Source: an uncultured Oscillibacter sp.
GTDB lineage: Bacteria > Bacillota > Clostridia > Oscillospirales > Oscillospiraceae
Assembly (NCBI RefSeq): GCF_910587525.1
Contig: NZ_CAJULS010000056.1
Location: 1 to 14,004, forward strand
Length of the DNA: 14,004 bases
Reading direction: 5' to 3'
The notes under the pieces are model-generated. The model had not been told where the DNA came from, made no database searches, and saw only the letters and a list, made by a program, of their open reading frames with translations. Made by a program: the position numbers and the translations under genes. Below, in pieces: positions 1-7,432 of this stretch (its first letter is position 1; every line of letters begins with the position of its first letter).

Positions 1-14
1 TACTGTTCTGTTCC

Positions 15-52
15 CTATTCCCAATTATATCATCCTTTTTTCCTTATGTGAA
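15..52 (-). promoter_or_regulatory. Leftward promoter for a gene beyond the window edge
   Basis: On the minus strand a perfect -10 TATAAT (24-29) lies 17 nt from a -35 TTCACA (47-52), five of six matching the consensus. Transcription would start near 15-18 and run out of the window to the left, so the target gene is not visible. Confidence 0.5.
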
Positions 53-110
53 CACCACCTAACACCCCTATCCAGTTGATGCCAGCATTTTATCGAAAAA
101 GGTATATTTT

Positions 111-161
111 CTAAAAAAATCCCTGAAATGACCATTTTACTCTCTGGTCATTTCAGGGATT
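111..161 (-). terminator. Rho-independent terminator of the O-antigen-ligase-family gene
   Basis: A perfect 16-bp stem (118-133 pairing with 146-161) has a 12-nt loop. On the minus strand it is followed directly by a run of seven T residues. It lies about 40 nt past the stop codon of the gene ending at 201, in the right orientation to end that transcript. Confidence 0.9.
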
Positions 162-200
162 ACCGATGAATTCATCACTATACAAAGTACAGCCGATCAT

Positions 201-2618
201 TCAAGTTTCCACGCCTGACTTTCCGCCGGATGCGAGATATTGATACAATATCCCATCAGACAATTCTAAATCCCTGGCAGATAAGGCCACATTCACAAAT
301 TTCTGGTTCTCCTTTGTGAGAACAATCTCTTCTACGCGATCCGAATTGACCTCTTCCAGCAGTGCCTGGAATTCCAACACTCCCTCCAAAAACACATTGG
401 CATTTTTTTCTCCAGCGGCAGAGAGCACTTCGTTTCGATAAAAATCCATCTGCTCATTCCAAACCGCCTCGTAAGAGGCCCTTTGCAGCAAACACTCACG
501 GGAACATTCAAATATTCCGACGAAATCCCCGGCCGGCAGATAGTAGTTCTCCAGCAGCGCCGCACAGGAAGGATAACTGCCAGATTTGCGGATTTTCTCC
601 ACATATTCCAGCATTTTCATGTTGTACAGTCCGCTGGTATCCGACACGGCAGCGGCCACATATTCCACCTCATAGGGCGCGGGATCGAAAACATCCCGCT
701 TAGCATAGCTGTCCAGGGCAGACATCAGCTCCTCCATGCTTGTGGCCCGCAGCATGGAGGATTCCCACTGAACCCGCTGCCGAAGCGCCATCAAGCCGCC
801 GAAAGCCGCCAGATAGACCAAAAACACCGCGCATACCGCCATACTGCTCAGCTTCGCCACTCCTATCCGCAGGGGTTCGCCGTAAAGCGCCACCGGCAGG
901 AGAAGCAACACAAAAGCAACACATTGATAGGCCTGCAAAGAGAAGTTAATCTCCATAAGGCTGTGGCTGTTCACCATTACCCAGCAGGCGGCAAACAGCG
1001 CGGCCAGAGCATCCTGCTCTTTTCTCAGACGCTTAATCAATAACCAGAGGCATCCCCCCAGAAATGTCAAAAGGGAGACCGTCCCCAGAAGCCCCTGGTC
1101 AGCCATGGTTTGCAGAAGATAGTTATGAACATAACGGGAGGTATAATAGAAAGGCTGAACCGCCGGATAGAGATTATCCGTACTCCCCAATCCATACCCG
1201 CACAGCGGCTTCTGACAAAAAATCTTCCAGGCATCTTTTATATACTGCACACGGAGCAGGAAGCTGTTTCCGGAAAACAGCCCCTGGTGCAGCCGGGCGG
1301 CAATCCCCTCCGGCAGCAGCTTATAACGCAGGGGCAGTTCTGTCCCGTCAGAAATAACCGCGGAGCGAAGAACACCGTTTCCCTCTTCGCCGTCAAAGCG
1401 GAAGAACACCCGCTCCGCATCCTCCGGAACAGTAAAAGTCACATCCTCCGGCGCTCCTCTGTACAATCTTTGCCGGGTATTCATCAGTGCCTCCGCCTCA
1501 GACTGGCTATATACATATACCTGACTGAGACCGTCTCCGTCGACTGACAATGAATAAGTCCCCGGTTCCAGGACCGCGGACCGCACCAACGCCCTCCCGC
1601 TAAAGGTAAAGGGTCCCGTCACCGTAAGGGCCGCCGCACAAAAGACAGCTATTATCGCGGCAACGCCTCCGCACAGCACCGCAATTCCCTTTTCATGTCC
1701 GGCTAAGCGCGAAAGCAGCCGGTCTCCCGCCGCCCAATCCAGCAGGAAAATCACTCCGCCGGAGCCCAACACCAGCAAATTCGGCAGCACCGCCCCAGGC
1801 GCAACCATCGGCATAACGGGGACCGCCGCCAGCAGGCACACCCCCGCGGCAGCCACCATCAGCAAAAAGAGCCGCAGCCGCCGGCCTTTTCCCACTGCGG
1901 CAAGCCATACCACCAGCGACAGCCCAAAGCACAAAATCGCGCCGCGGCTGACGGAGAGCAGAACCCCCACCGCCGACGCGCTTACCAGCACACAGGCCAG
2001 GAGCCGCTCCCACCACTTCTCTCCGGTCTGCGCCAGATACAGGGATATCATGGTCCCCAGAGCCAGAATACTGGCGGAGACATTGGCGTCGTTATAAATG
2101 CCGTTGACACGGCCCGCTATGTCTCGAATTTCGCCGACATAGGCCGTCCCAGACTCAAAAAGATCCATAATACTGAGAAAGGCCTCATACAGCGGCCCCC
2201 CGCAGGCTGAACTGGTACAGAGCAGACTCACCACCGCGCAAACCCCCGCAATGCCCCACAGCACCCCCCGGACATGCCTCTTTTCCAGACGGAAAAGCAC
2301 CAGAGCCGCCACCGCAAAGGCCGCCAATCCCCCCCGGAAATCCCGGACCGCCGAGCTGCCGAAGGGCGAATAGACAGCGGCCGCGCCATACAGCGCCATA
2401 AAAGCCAAAAAGGCGATCACGGAGACACAGAACCGCTCCCCGGCCAGCCGCCAGGGCGTGCGTCCAACACACAGCGCCAGGGCAATGAAGGCAAACCATA
2501 CGGAGGCCTGTTCCGTCCACAGGTGCATGGCAAAAAACAGAAATATGGAAAAGAGGACAACTGTCAGCATGTCCCAGCGGGGACCGGACAGCGCCGCGGC
2601 AGATCTTTTTCGTTTCAA
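201..2618 (-). CDS. O-antigen ligase/polymerase (Wzy_C) family membrane protein
   Basis: An 805-residue polytopic membrane protein. The N-terminal two fifths is a series of hydrophobic segments and includes the NDANVSASIL stretch typical of this family. A mostly polar, beta-rich stretch at about residues 330-450 sits between membrane segments and is probably extracytoplasmic. It is followed by the Wzy_C-like signature: GYGLGS at about 474-479 and RYVHNYLLQ with His498. The last ~195 residues are soluble and helical. Family members join or polymerise undecaprenyl-linked glycans outside the membrane; in a monoderm the likely product is a surface or capsular polysaccharide, or glycosylation of a surface protein (inference). 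The TTG start at 2618 was chosen because CTCCTCCT (2625-2632, plus strand) gives an SD 6 nt away; an upstream in-frame TTG at 2636 would place that SD inside the gene. No glycosyltransferase neighbours are present, so the substrate is unknown. Confidence 0.8.
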   Translation of the reverse strand: MKRKRSAAALSGPRWDMLTVVLFSIFLFFAMHLWTEQASVWFAFIALALCVGRTPWRLAGERFCVSVIAFLAFMALYGAAAVYSPFGSSAVRDFRGGLAAFAVAALVLFRLEKRHVRGVLWGIAGVCAVVSLLCTSSACGGPLYEAFLSIMDLFESGTAYVGEIRDIAGRVNGIYNDANVSASILALGTMISLYLAQTGEKWWERLLACVLVSASAVGVLLSVSRGAILCFGLSLVVWLAAVGKGRRLRLFLLMVAAAGVCLLAAVPVMPMVAPGAVLPNLLVLGSGGVIFLLDWAAGDRLLSRLAGHEKGIAVLCGGVAAIIAVFCAAALTVTGPFTFSGRALVRSAVLEPGTYSLSVDGDGLSQVYVYSQSEAEALMNTRQRLYRGAPEDVTFTVPEDAERVFFRFDGEEGNGVLRSAVISDGTELPLRYKLLPEGIAARLHQGLFSGNSFLLRVQYIKDAWKIFCQKPLCGYGLGSTDNLYPAVQPFYYTSRYVHNYLLQTMADQGLLGTVSLLTFLGGCLWLLIKRLRKEQDALAALFAACWVMVNSHSLMEINFSLQAYQCVAFVLLLLPVALYGEPLRIGVAKLSSMAVCAVFLVYLAAFGGLMALRQRVQWESSMLRATSMEELMSALDSYAKRDVFDPAPYEVEYVAAAVSDTSGLYNMKMLEYVEKIRKSGSYPSCAALLENYYLPAGDFVGIFECSRECLLQRASYEAVWNEQMDFYRNEVLSAAGEKNANVFLEGVLEFQALLEEVNSDRVEEIVLTKENQKFVNVALSARDLELSDGILYQYLASGGKSGVET

Positions 2619-2647
2619 GGCAAGCTCCTCCTGCAATTGATGTTATG

Positions 2648-2676
2648 ATTATATATCAACTTGCGGCGCTTTTCAA
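2648..2676 (-). promoter_or_regulatory. Promoter of the O-antigen-ligase-family gene
   Basis: On the minus strand, TTGAAA (2671-2676) and a perfect TATAAT (2648-2653) are separated by 17 nt. The predicted transcript starts near 2641, giving a leader of about 23 nt before the TTG start at 2618 that contains the AGGAGGAG ribosome binding site. Confidence 0.75.
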
Positions 2677-2711
2677 GCCCCCGGAAAACGGCGCGCCGGA
2701 ATTCTCTTATG

Positions 2712-2740
2712 TTACGCCTGCGCACAAATTTTATTATATT
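2712..2740 (+). promoter_or_regulatory. Possible promoter of the tail-fibre-like gene
   Basis: A TATATT -10 (2735-2740) lies in an A/T-rich patch (TTTTATTATATTT) about 85 nt upstream of the start codon. The matching -35 position (2712-2717, TTACGC) is poor, so only the -10 element is persuasive. Confidence 0.3.
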
Positions 2741-2825
2741 TCGTACCGCCGCGGGCACGCCGGCGTACAACTTTTCCCACCGCGGCCCCCTTCATGAAGC
2801 CACTTTCATTTAAGGAGGACGCGCC

Positions 2826-3338
2826 ATGACACAGACACCCAACTACAAGCTGACCCAATGGGCCAAAACCGACCGTATCCAGATGGAGCCCTTTAATCAG
2901 GACAACGCCAAAATTGACGCCGCCCTGAAAGCCCACGACACCGCCATTGCCGCCAAGGCCGCCCAGTCTGCCCTGACCAAAGAGACTTCCGCCCGGACCA
3001 AGGCCATTTCCGCCCTGAATACCGCCATAGCAAAGCTGGGAAACTGCCAGCTCTACACCACCACCTACGTGGGAACCGGCACGCTGAGCGCGGAGCAGCC
3101 CAAGGTGCTCACCTTTCCCAAAGCACCCAAGCTGGTCTATGTGGCCGCGCCCCGGACCTACCATCTCATCGCCGCGCCCGGCGTGACATACTACGAAGGG
3201 GGGACCGTATATGAACGGTACGACATCGCCTGGTCCGGAAAGACAATGTCCTGGTCCGGCGGGCGCACGGCGGCCGAGGGAATGAACGCCCAGGGCGTCA
3301 CCTACCAGGTCGTGGCCCTGCTGGACGCGGGAACGTAA
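2826..3338 (+). CDS. Orphan phage tail-fibre-like protein
   Basis: A 170-residue protein with no signal peptide or membrane segment. Residues 1-32 (TPNYKLTQWAKTDRIQMEPF, then NQDNAKIDAAL) match the N-terminal pattern I know from tail-fibre and tail proteins of Firmicutes phages. Residues ~33-75 are Ala/Lys-rich and likely helical, possibly coiled coil. The C-terminal ~95 residues look beta-rich, with the GTGTLS...LTFPKAPKLVYV and WSGKTMSW...GVTYQVVAL pattern common at the end of such fibres. AAGGAGG lies 8 nt before the ATG. No capsid, baseplate, lysis or integrase gene is nearby, so this is either a domesticated or residual phage gene or a chromosomal protein reusing the fold. It converges on the S-layer gene, and the two share a terminator. 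The family call rests on remembered sequence patterns, not a search. Confidence 0.6.
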   Translation: MTQTPNYKLTQWAKTDRIQMEPFNQDNAKIDAALKAHDTAIAAKAAQSALTKETSARTKAISALNTAIAKLGNCQLYTTTYVGTGTLSAEQPKVLTFPKAPKLVYVAAPRTYHLIAAPGVTYYEGGTVYERYDIAWSGKTMSWSGGRTAAEGMNAQGVTYQVVALLDAGT

Positions 3339-3339
3339 A

Positions 3340-3374
3340 AAAGAGACCCCAGGCCGAAGCCTGGGGTCTTCTTT
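3340..3374. terminator. Bidirectional terminator between tail-fibre-like and S-layer genes
   Basis: An 11-bp stem (3344-3354 with 3359-3369) carries a CGAA tetraloop. The plus side is followed by TTCTTTGT. The minus side runs into a T-rich tract, the complement of the A-run at 3337-3342. It lies just after the stop of the plus-strand gene and 34 nt past the stop of the minus-strand S-layer gene, so it can serve both. Confidence 0.9.
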
Positions 3375-3407
3375 GTGTCACTCAAACACGAAGGGGGAAG
3401 GGGTTAC

Positions 3408-6400
3408 TTATTTCTGAGCAACCATGCTGGTGAAGCCCTCGCAGCTCAGGCGGTAAGTGCGGCTCACGGTATACCGACCCATCCAGGGGCTGGTATAGAC
3501 GTTAGTGTAACCACCAACAACACCAGAACCACCGACCTGAGTCCAGCGGTCGATCTCGGCCCACCGGCCGCTCTCGGTCAGCTGCTCCAGGACAACCGTG
3601 TAGGTAGTGCCGCTCGCAGCGTTGGTCAGCTCATAGGTGATAATGCCGTTGCTATTGTCCCAGCCGTAAGCGGTCAGGGTCCGGGCGTCAATGCCGGTCA
3701 GACGGCCGCCAGGAGTCTGAGTACCACGACGGACCTCGTTGTAGCTAGTGATGACAACCCAGGCGGCGGTGCCGTTGCTGTTCAGAGCAGCCACGATCTC
3801 GCCCTCAAACTCGCCGGTGCTGGGATTCATAGCCACGTTGTTGACAGCGCCCTTGACGGTGCTGTACTCGGTGGTCTCCCAATCGCCGTTCTCCCACTGG
3901 ATGAGGACAGCCTTGGCGTCAGAGGCCAGAGCCAGGCCCTCATCGTGCTGGTCGTTGGTGGTGTACAGGGTATGGCCCACCAGCTTCAGCTGATTGGGAG
4001 CGGAGTCATAGTGGTTGTTCGTGCTGGCGTCCATCTTCCAGGTCTTGCCGACGCCGACCATGTAGGCGTTCACGCCGCCGACACGGTAAGCCTTGGCATC
4101 GCTGGTGGCGATGGAATCAGTAGCGAGATAAGAGCCGGGGGCGTAGGTATCCACCTTAGTGGTGATACTGGTGGCGCCGCCGAAGCCGTCATCGCCAGGG
4201 GTCTGGTTCTTATCGCCGAAGTAGCTGTAGATGTCCTTTTCCTCAACGGAACGGATGCTGGTGACATACTCGTCAGCATCAAAGCGCAGCTCAACCAGGC
4301 CGTCTCTGGCGTTCCAGTTACCGAGGCTGGGAGTGATGGTGCCGCCGCTGCGGGCGACGAAATCGCCGATGGCCTCATGGGTGTCGTCAGACTCAGCGCG
4401 CAGGGTGTTCAGAGAAGCGCGGCTGGTGTCCTTCACAGTCAGGGTCTGCACGGTGCCATTCAGGATGGCATCGAACTCCCAGTAATAGTTGCCGTTCTCA
4501 AGGCGCTCGCTCTTGGGGCCGCTGGTGACATAGGCAATGGTGCCGGTGCCGCCGTCGCCCTCGCCGTCGATAACCGCGCCAACGATGTAGTTGTCGCTGT
4601 TATAGACGATGTAGACCTGAGCCTCTTCCAGGGGAGAGGTGTACTCGATCTCGATCTCGGAGTTCTGCACGCCGGTGTACATGCCGGTGACCTCGGTGAT
4701 AGCCAGAGCCTTCTGGCCCACGGGACGGTTCGTGGTGGTATCAACCTCGTCGGTGTCAACGGTCAGGAACACGGAGTCATCGTTGCCGTACACACGCTCG
4801 CTGCTGGTAACACCATAAGCGGCCGGATTGCTGTACAGACCAGTGGGGCCAGAGGGCGGGCCTGCCGTCCAACCAAGATCCTTGTAAGGCTCATCGGTTT
4901 TTCTCAGGACGTTGTCGTCAACGTACAGGTTGTCGGTCTTGATGGTCGTCTCAGCGGTGTACTTGTGGACAACCATGCGGGTGGCGGGCTTCAGGGTGTA
5001 CACGCCGTCGGCATTGGTGGTGTAAGTGAACCAGCGGTTCAGCGCATACATGCCGTCGTCGCTGGCGCTCACCTGCAGATCGGAATCCCATTTCAGGAAG
5101 TACTCGGGGTGCTTACCGGTGTCAATGCCGCCATAAAGGGGGTTGACATCCTCAATGTTGTCATTGGTGGCGCTCACGTTGACCTTGATGGTCTTCATGG
5201 TGCCGTCCAGGAAGATACCGGCAGCGTCGGCGGTCTTGATGGACAGGTTGCTGGTGGGACGGTCGAAGCCAGTGATGAACACATAGTTCTTGGTGCCCTC
5301 GAACAGGTCAACGCCGATGAAGTAGCCGTACTCGTCCAGGTACACATTGTACTTGGAGTCGGTCAGCAGGTTCTCCTCGTAGTCGCCCAGGACAGCAGTG
5401 TCATAATAGGCGTTCTCGTTGTCCTTGTACTCGGTGCCGCCAACGGTCAGCTTGGTGACATTGCCACCCTGGCCGCTGCTGCTGGCAGAGAACTTGGTAA
5501 CAGTGCTCTCATCCAGGATCTCGGGGGTAACCAGCTCCACGATGTTGCCATCAGCGGCGCGGGTGCCGGGATTGTGCTTATAGGTGATCTTGGCCAGATA
5601 CCAGTCGTCTTCCTGCACATCCACGACGCCGGCGAAATCGTCAACGTCAACAGTCTTGCTGAAGGTGACGCCGTGATACTTGCTGTGGACGTCGAAGGAG
5701 GCGTCCTCGCGCTTCTCGTTGTAATCGCCGGTGGCCTGAACCAGCCAGGTGCTGATGGAGGTCACGGTGATCTCCTCGTGATCCTTATCCAGGAAGACCT
5801 GGGTCAGGACGCCGTTGCCGGTGATGCCCACGTCCTTCTGGTTGGCGCGGTTCACGTCGTCAGCAACAACGATGTTGTCGCCGCCGTTGGCAAAGGACTG
5901 GGGATTGGAAGCGGTGGGGTTGCTGGTGCCGGGAACCAGACCGTTGGCATAGTAGGTCAGATCGTTGTCCCGCAGATTGGTGCTGCCCAGCAGGTCATAC
6001 AGGTCGCGGCCGGTCACACCAGAGGTGTAGTCCTCGCCGATCTGCAGAGACCAATCAACGTAAGTGCCGATCTCTTCCTTGTCATACAGCCAGGTGTAGC
6101 CGGGGCGCTCGAAATCGTCGCGGCCGCGGCGCTTCTCCAGCTTGCGGAAATACTCCTCCGCGAACTGCATGATGTTATCCTCGCGGATGTTGTTGATCCG
6201 GCTCTGCTGAGACTGCCACTCACGGCTCTGAGCGCCGCCAGAGGACAGGGTAACCTCGGTGCCGTTGATGTTGGTGGTCAGCCGCTGACCATACTCCACC
6301 AGGTCGGCCTGCAGGGTGTTGAAGGCATACAGGCAGGCCTCTTCGCGGGTCACAGCCTTGAGGCCGTTGAACTCCTCAACCAGGCCGTCGTCCAGGCCGA

Positions 6401-6893
6401 TGCCGAGAGCCTGCTTGGCCACGTTGATGGACCAGTTGGCCCCAACGTAGTTCTCCAGGGTGGCGTCATAGCCCAGGGCGCCCAGCAGCATCTTCATAAA
6501 TGCATAGCCGGTCAGGGTGTTGCCGGGCCGGAAAGCGCCGTCAGCGTAACCGCTGATGATGCCGCGGCTCTGGCAGTAGGCGATGTAGCCGGCGAACTCG
6601 CTGTTGGCGGGCACGTCCCGGTAGGGAGCGGTATCCGCGTGCAGCTCGGCGGCGGTGGTGGGACCCAGGATCAGGTTGCAGATGATCTTCGCAGCAGCCT
6701 GACGGGTCAGGGTGTTGGCGGGCTTGAACTCGCTGTCGGCATAGCCGTCGACGATACCCACCTCGGACACCACGGCAACGGCTTCATCATAGGTGATCTT
6801 GTCGTTGTCCGCGAAGTCCTTGGCGCCGGCGGAAACGGTCACGAGAGACATGACCATAACCAGGGCCAGCACCATAGAAAGGAACTTCTTCAT
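3408..6893 (-). CDS. S-layer homology (SLH) domain surface protein
   Basis: A 1161-residue secreted protein. Residues 1-24 are a signal peptide (MKKFL, then a hydrophobic core ending S-A-G-A, cleavage probably after Ala24). Three SLH repeats follow: ~26-76 (DGYADSEFKPANTLTRQAAA), ~91-143 (SGYADGAFRPGNTLT) and a degenerate third at ~154-200 (VTREEACLYAF). SLH triplets anchor proteins to secondary cell-wall polymers, so this is probably a wall-attached S-layer protein. The remaining ~950 residues are Thr/Asp/Gly/Asn-rich, look like beta-sandwich repeats and match no named domain I recognise. The ATG at 6893 was chosen because an AAAAAAGGAGGAAG ribosome site lies just upstream and the signal peptide begins there; an in-frame extension to 6986 has neither. 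Codon choice is strongly uniform, which suggests very high expression and also creates a long open frame on the opposite strand. It is a single-gene unit with its own promoter and terminator. Confidence 0.93.
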   Translation of the reverse strand: MKKFLSMVLALVMVMSLVTVSAGAKDFADNDKITYDEAVAVVSEVGIVDGYADSEFKPANTLTRQAAAKIICNLILGPTTAAELHADTAPYRDVPANSEFAGYIAYCQSRGIISGYADGAFRPGNTLTGYAFMKMLLGALGYDATLENYVGANWSINVAKQALGIGLDDGLVEEFNGLKAVTREEACLYAFNTLQADLVEYGQRLTTNINGTEVTLSSGGAQSREWQSQQSRINNIREDNIMQFAEEYFRKLEKRRGRDDFERPGYTWLYDKEEIGTYVDWSLQIGEDYTSGVTGRDLYDLLGSTNLRDNDLTYYANGLVPGTSNPTASNPQSFANGGDNIVVADDVNRANQKDVGITGNGVLTQVFLDKDHEEITVTSISTWLVQATGDYNEKREDASFDVHSKYHGVTFSKTVDVDDFAGVVDVQEDDWYLAKITYKHNPGTRAADGNIVELVTPEILDESTVTKFSASSSGQGGNVTKLTVGGTEYKDNENAYYDTAVLGDYEENLLTDSKYNVYLDEYGYFIGVDLFEGTKNYVFITGFDRPTSNLSIKTADAAGIFLDGTMKTIKVNVSATNDNIEDVNPLYGGIDTGKHPEYFLKWDSDLQVSASDDGMYALNRWFTYTTNADGVYTLKPATRMVVHKYTAETTIKTDNLYVDDNVLRKTDEPYKDLGWTAGPPSGPTGLYSNPAAYGVTSSERVYGNDDSVFLTVDTDEVDTTTNRPVGQKALAITEVTGMYTGVQNSEIEIEYTSPLEEAQVYIVYNSDNYIVGAVIDGEGDGGTGTIAYVTSGPKSERLENGNYYWEFDAILNGTVQTLTVKDTSRASLNTLRAESDDTHEAIGDFVARSGGTITPSLGNWNARDGLVELRFDADEYVTSIRSVEEKDIYSYFGDKNQTPGDDGFGGATSITTKVDTYAPGSYLATDSIATSDAKAYRVGGVNAYMVGVGKTWKMDASTNNHYDSAPNQLKLVGHTLYTTNDQHDEGLALASDAKAVLIQWENGDWETTEYSTVKGAVNNVAMNPSTGEFEGEIVAALNSNGTAAWVVITSYNEVRRGTQTPGGRLTGIDARTLTAYGWDNSNGIITYELTNAASGTTYTVVLEQLTESGRWAEIDRWTQVGGSGVVGGYTNVYTSPWMGRYTVSRTYRLSCEGFTSMVAQK

Positions 6894-6903
6894 GGTGGAT
6901 CTT

Positions 6904-7001
6904 CCTCCTTTTTTATTTACCGTTCGTCCCCGGAGGGGGCGGCCGGCATTGAAGTTCTTGAACGCCCTCGGAGGATCTCCCTTCACACGGTATACATACC
7001 G
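6904..7001 (-). other. Structured 5' leader of the S-layer mRNA
   Basis: The predicted transcript start (about 7058) leaves a leader of roughly 165 nt. It contains several short self-complementary stems: CGGTAT/ATACCG (6988-6993 with 6996-7001, 2-nt loop), a CCCC/GGGG hairpin near 6930, and GTTC/GAAC near 6954. The ribosome site follows in an unpaired A-rich stretch. Long structured leaders are known to stabilise S-layer transcripts in other bacteria; that role here is inference. No known riboswitch class was recognised. Confidence 0.45.
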
Positions 7002-7064
7002 CGGCTAGCCTGAGCTGTATCTATACCGGGCTGCCGGGGGGTCTCCCTCGTTCGTTCAGTTTGC

Positions 7065-7093
7065 ATGATAACAGACGAAAACCCAAAATGCAA
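7065..7093 (-). promoter_or_regulatory. Promoter of the S-layer gene
   Basis: On the minus strand, TTGCAT (7088-7093) and TATCAT (7065-7070) are separated by 17 nt, which is good housekeeping sigma spacing. It is the best minus-strand promoter in the 540-nt gap upstream of the S-layer gene. Confidence 0.65.
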
Positions 7094-7109
7094 TAGATTT
7101 TATTCGCTT

Positions 7110-7130
7110 GTAATGTAACTGTAACATTAC
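7110..7130. promoter_or_regulatory. 21-bp palindrome upstream of the S-layer promoter
   Basis: GTAATGT (7110-7116) and ACATTAC (7124-7130) form perfect 7-bp arms around a 7-nt centre that is itself partly symmetric. It ends about 17 bp upstream of the -35 element, a usual place for an activator site. The protein that would bind is unknown. Confidence 0.4.
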
Positions 7131-7149
7131 TGGAAAAGGTGGTATTTTC

Positions 7150-7168
7150 AATTCCAGCCCTTGGAATT
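7150..7168. repeat. Short inverted repeat in the S-layer upstream region
   Basis: AATTCCA (7150-7156) and TGGAATT (7162-7168) are perfect inverted 7-bp arms with a 5-nt spacer. It is followed on the plus strand by CCCGCTTTTTTG, which could form a weak plus-strand terminator, but no plus-strand gene ends here. Function unknown. Confidence 0.35.
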
Positions 7169-7295
7169 CCCGCTTTTTTGTTCAAAAAAATCAGATATGA
7201 TATGTTTACTTCCGCAGTCCGGCCACATCTCTCCCGTTTTCCAATCATAGCACGGCGGGCCGGAAGAATCGATGGATATATACTATATATAATAG

Positions 7296-7393
7296 AATTG
7301 TAACATATCGGAGCGGTGCGCAAAGCCGGCCGGGTCTCCATGAGACCCGGCCGGCGGAAACAGTTGCGCCGCGCTGTCAAGTATGTTACAATT
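7296..7393. repeat. Nested 98-bp imperfect palindrome with mirrored promoter sequences
   Basis: Three inverted pairs are nested. The outer pair is a perfect 12-bp repeat, AATTGTAACATA (7296-7307) and TATGTTACAATT (7382-7393). Inside it are GCGCAA (7318-7323) and TTGCGC (7364-7369). The centre is a perfect 14-bp hairpin (7325-7338 with 7342-7355, loop CAT). Each outer arm read outward contains TGTTACAAT, an extended -10, so the element could fire in both directions. It lies between the divergent S-layer and small-export genes. Confidence 0.75.
7364..7392 (+). promoter_or_regulatory. Promoter of the small export-family gene
   Basis: TTGCGC (7364-7369) and TACAAT (7387-7392) are separated by 17 nt. 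A TG one base before the -10 makes it an extended -10. Transcription would start near 7399, giving a leader of 30-50 nt depending on the start codon. It is the right half of the nested palindrome. Confidence 0.55.
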
Positions 7394-7432
7394 ACACCGC
7401 AAATCAGAAAACCATATTGAGGCAACAGGAGT

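Noticed and set aside
2826..3338. A prophage or tailocin locus
   Set aside because: Only one tail-fibre-like gene is present; there are no structural, lysis, replication or integration genes in the window.
3375..7013. A 1212-codon open frame on the plus strand opposite the S-layer gene
   Set aside because: It is a shadow: uniform codon choice in the highly expressed minus-strand gene removes stops from this antisense frame. Its product is Val/Gly/Ala/Leu-rich with no domain, start signal or ribosome site, whereas the minus strand has a signal peptide, SLH repeats, promoter and terminator.
6894..7140. A riboswitch in the S-layer leader or feo gap
   Set aside because: Hairpins are present, but no conserved core of a known riboswitch class was recognised.
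7325..7355. The 14-bp hairpin as a rho-independent terminator
   Set aside because: Neither side has a proper T-run and no gene ends nearby; it lies upstream of both flanking genes.
7308..7381. Phase-variable invertible promoter between 12-bp inverted repeats
   Set aside because: The repeats are shorter than typical recombinase switch repeats, the enclosed DNA is itself nearly symmetric so inversion would change little, and no recombinase gene is present. It cannot be excluded without read data.
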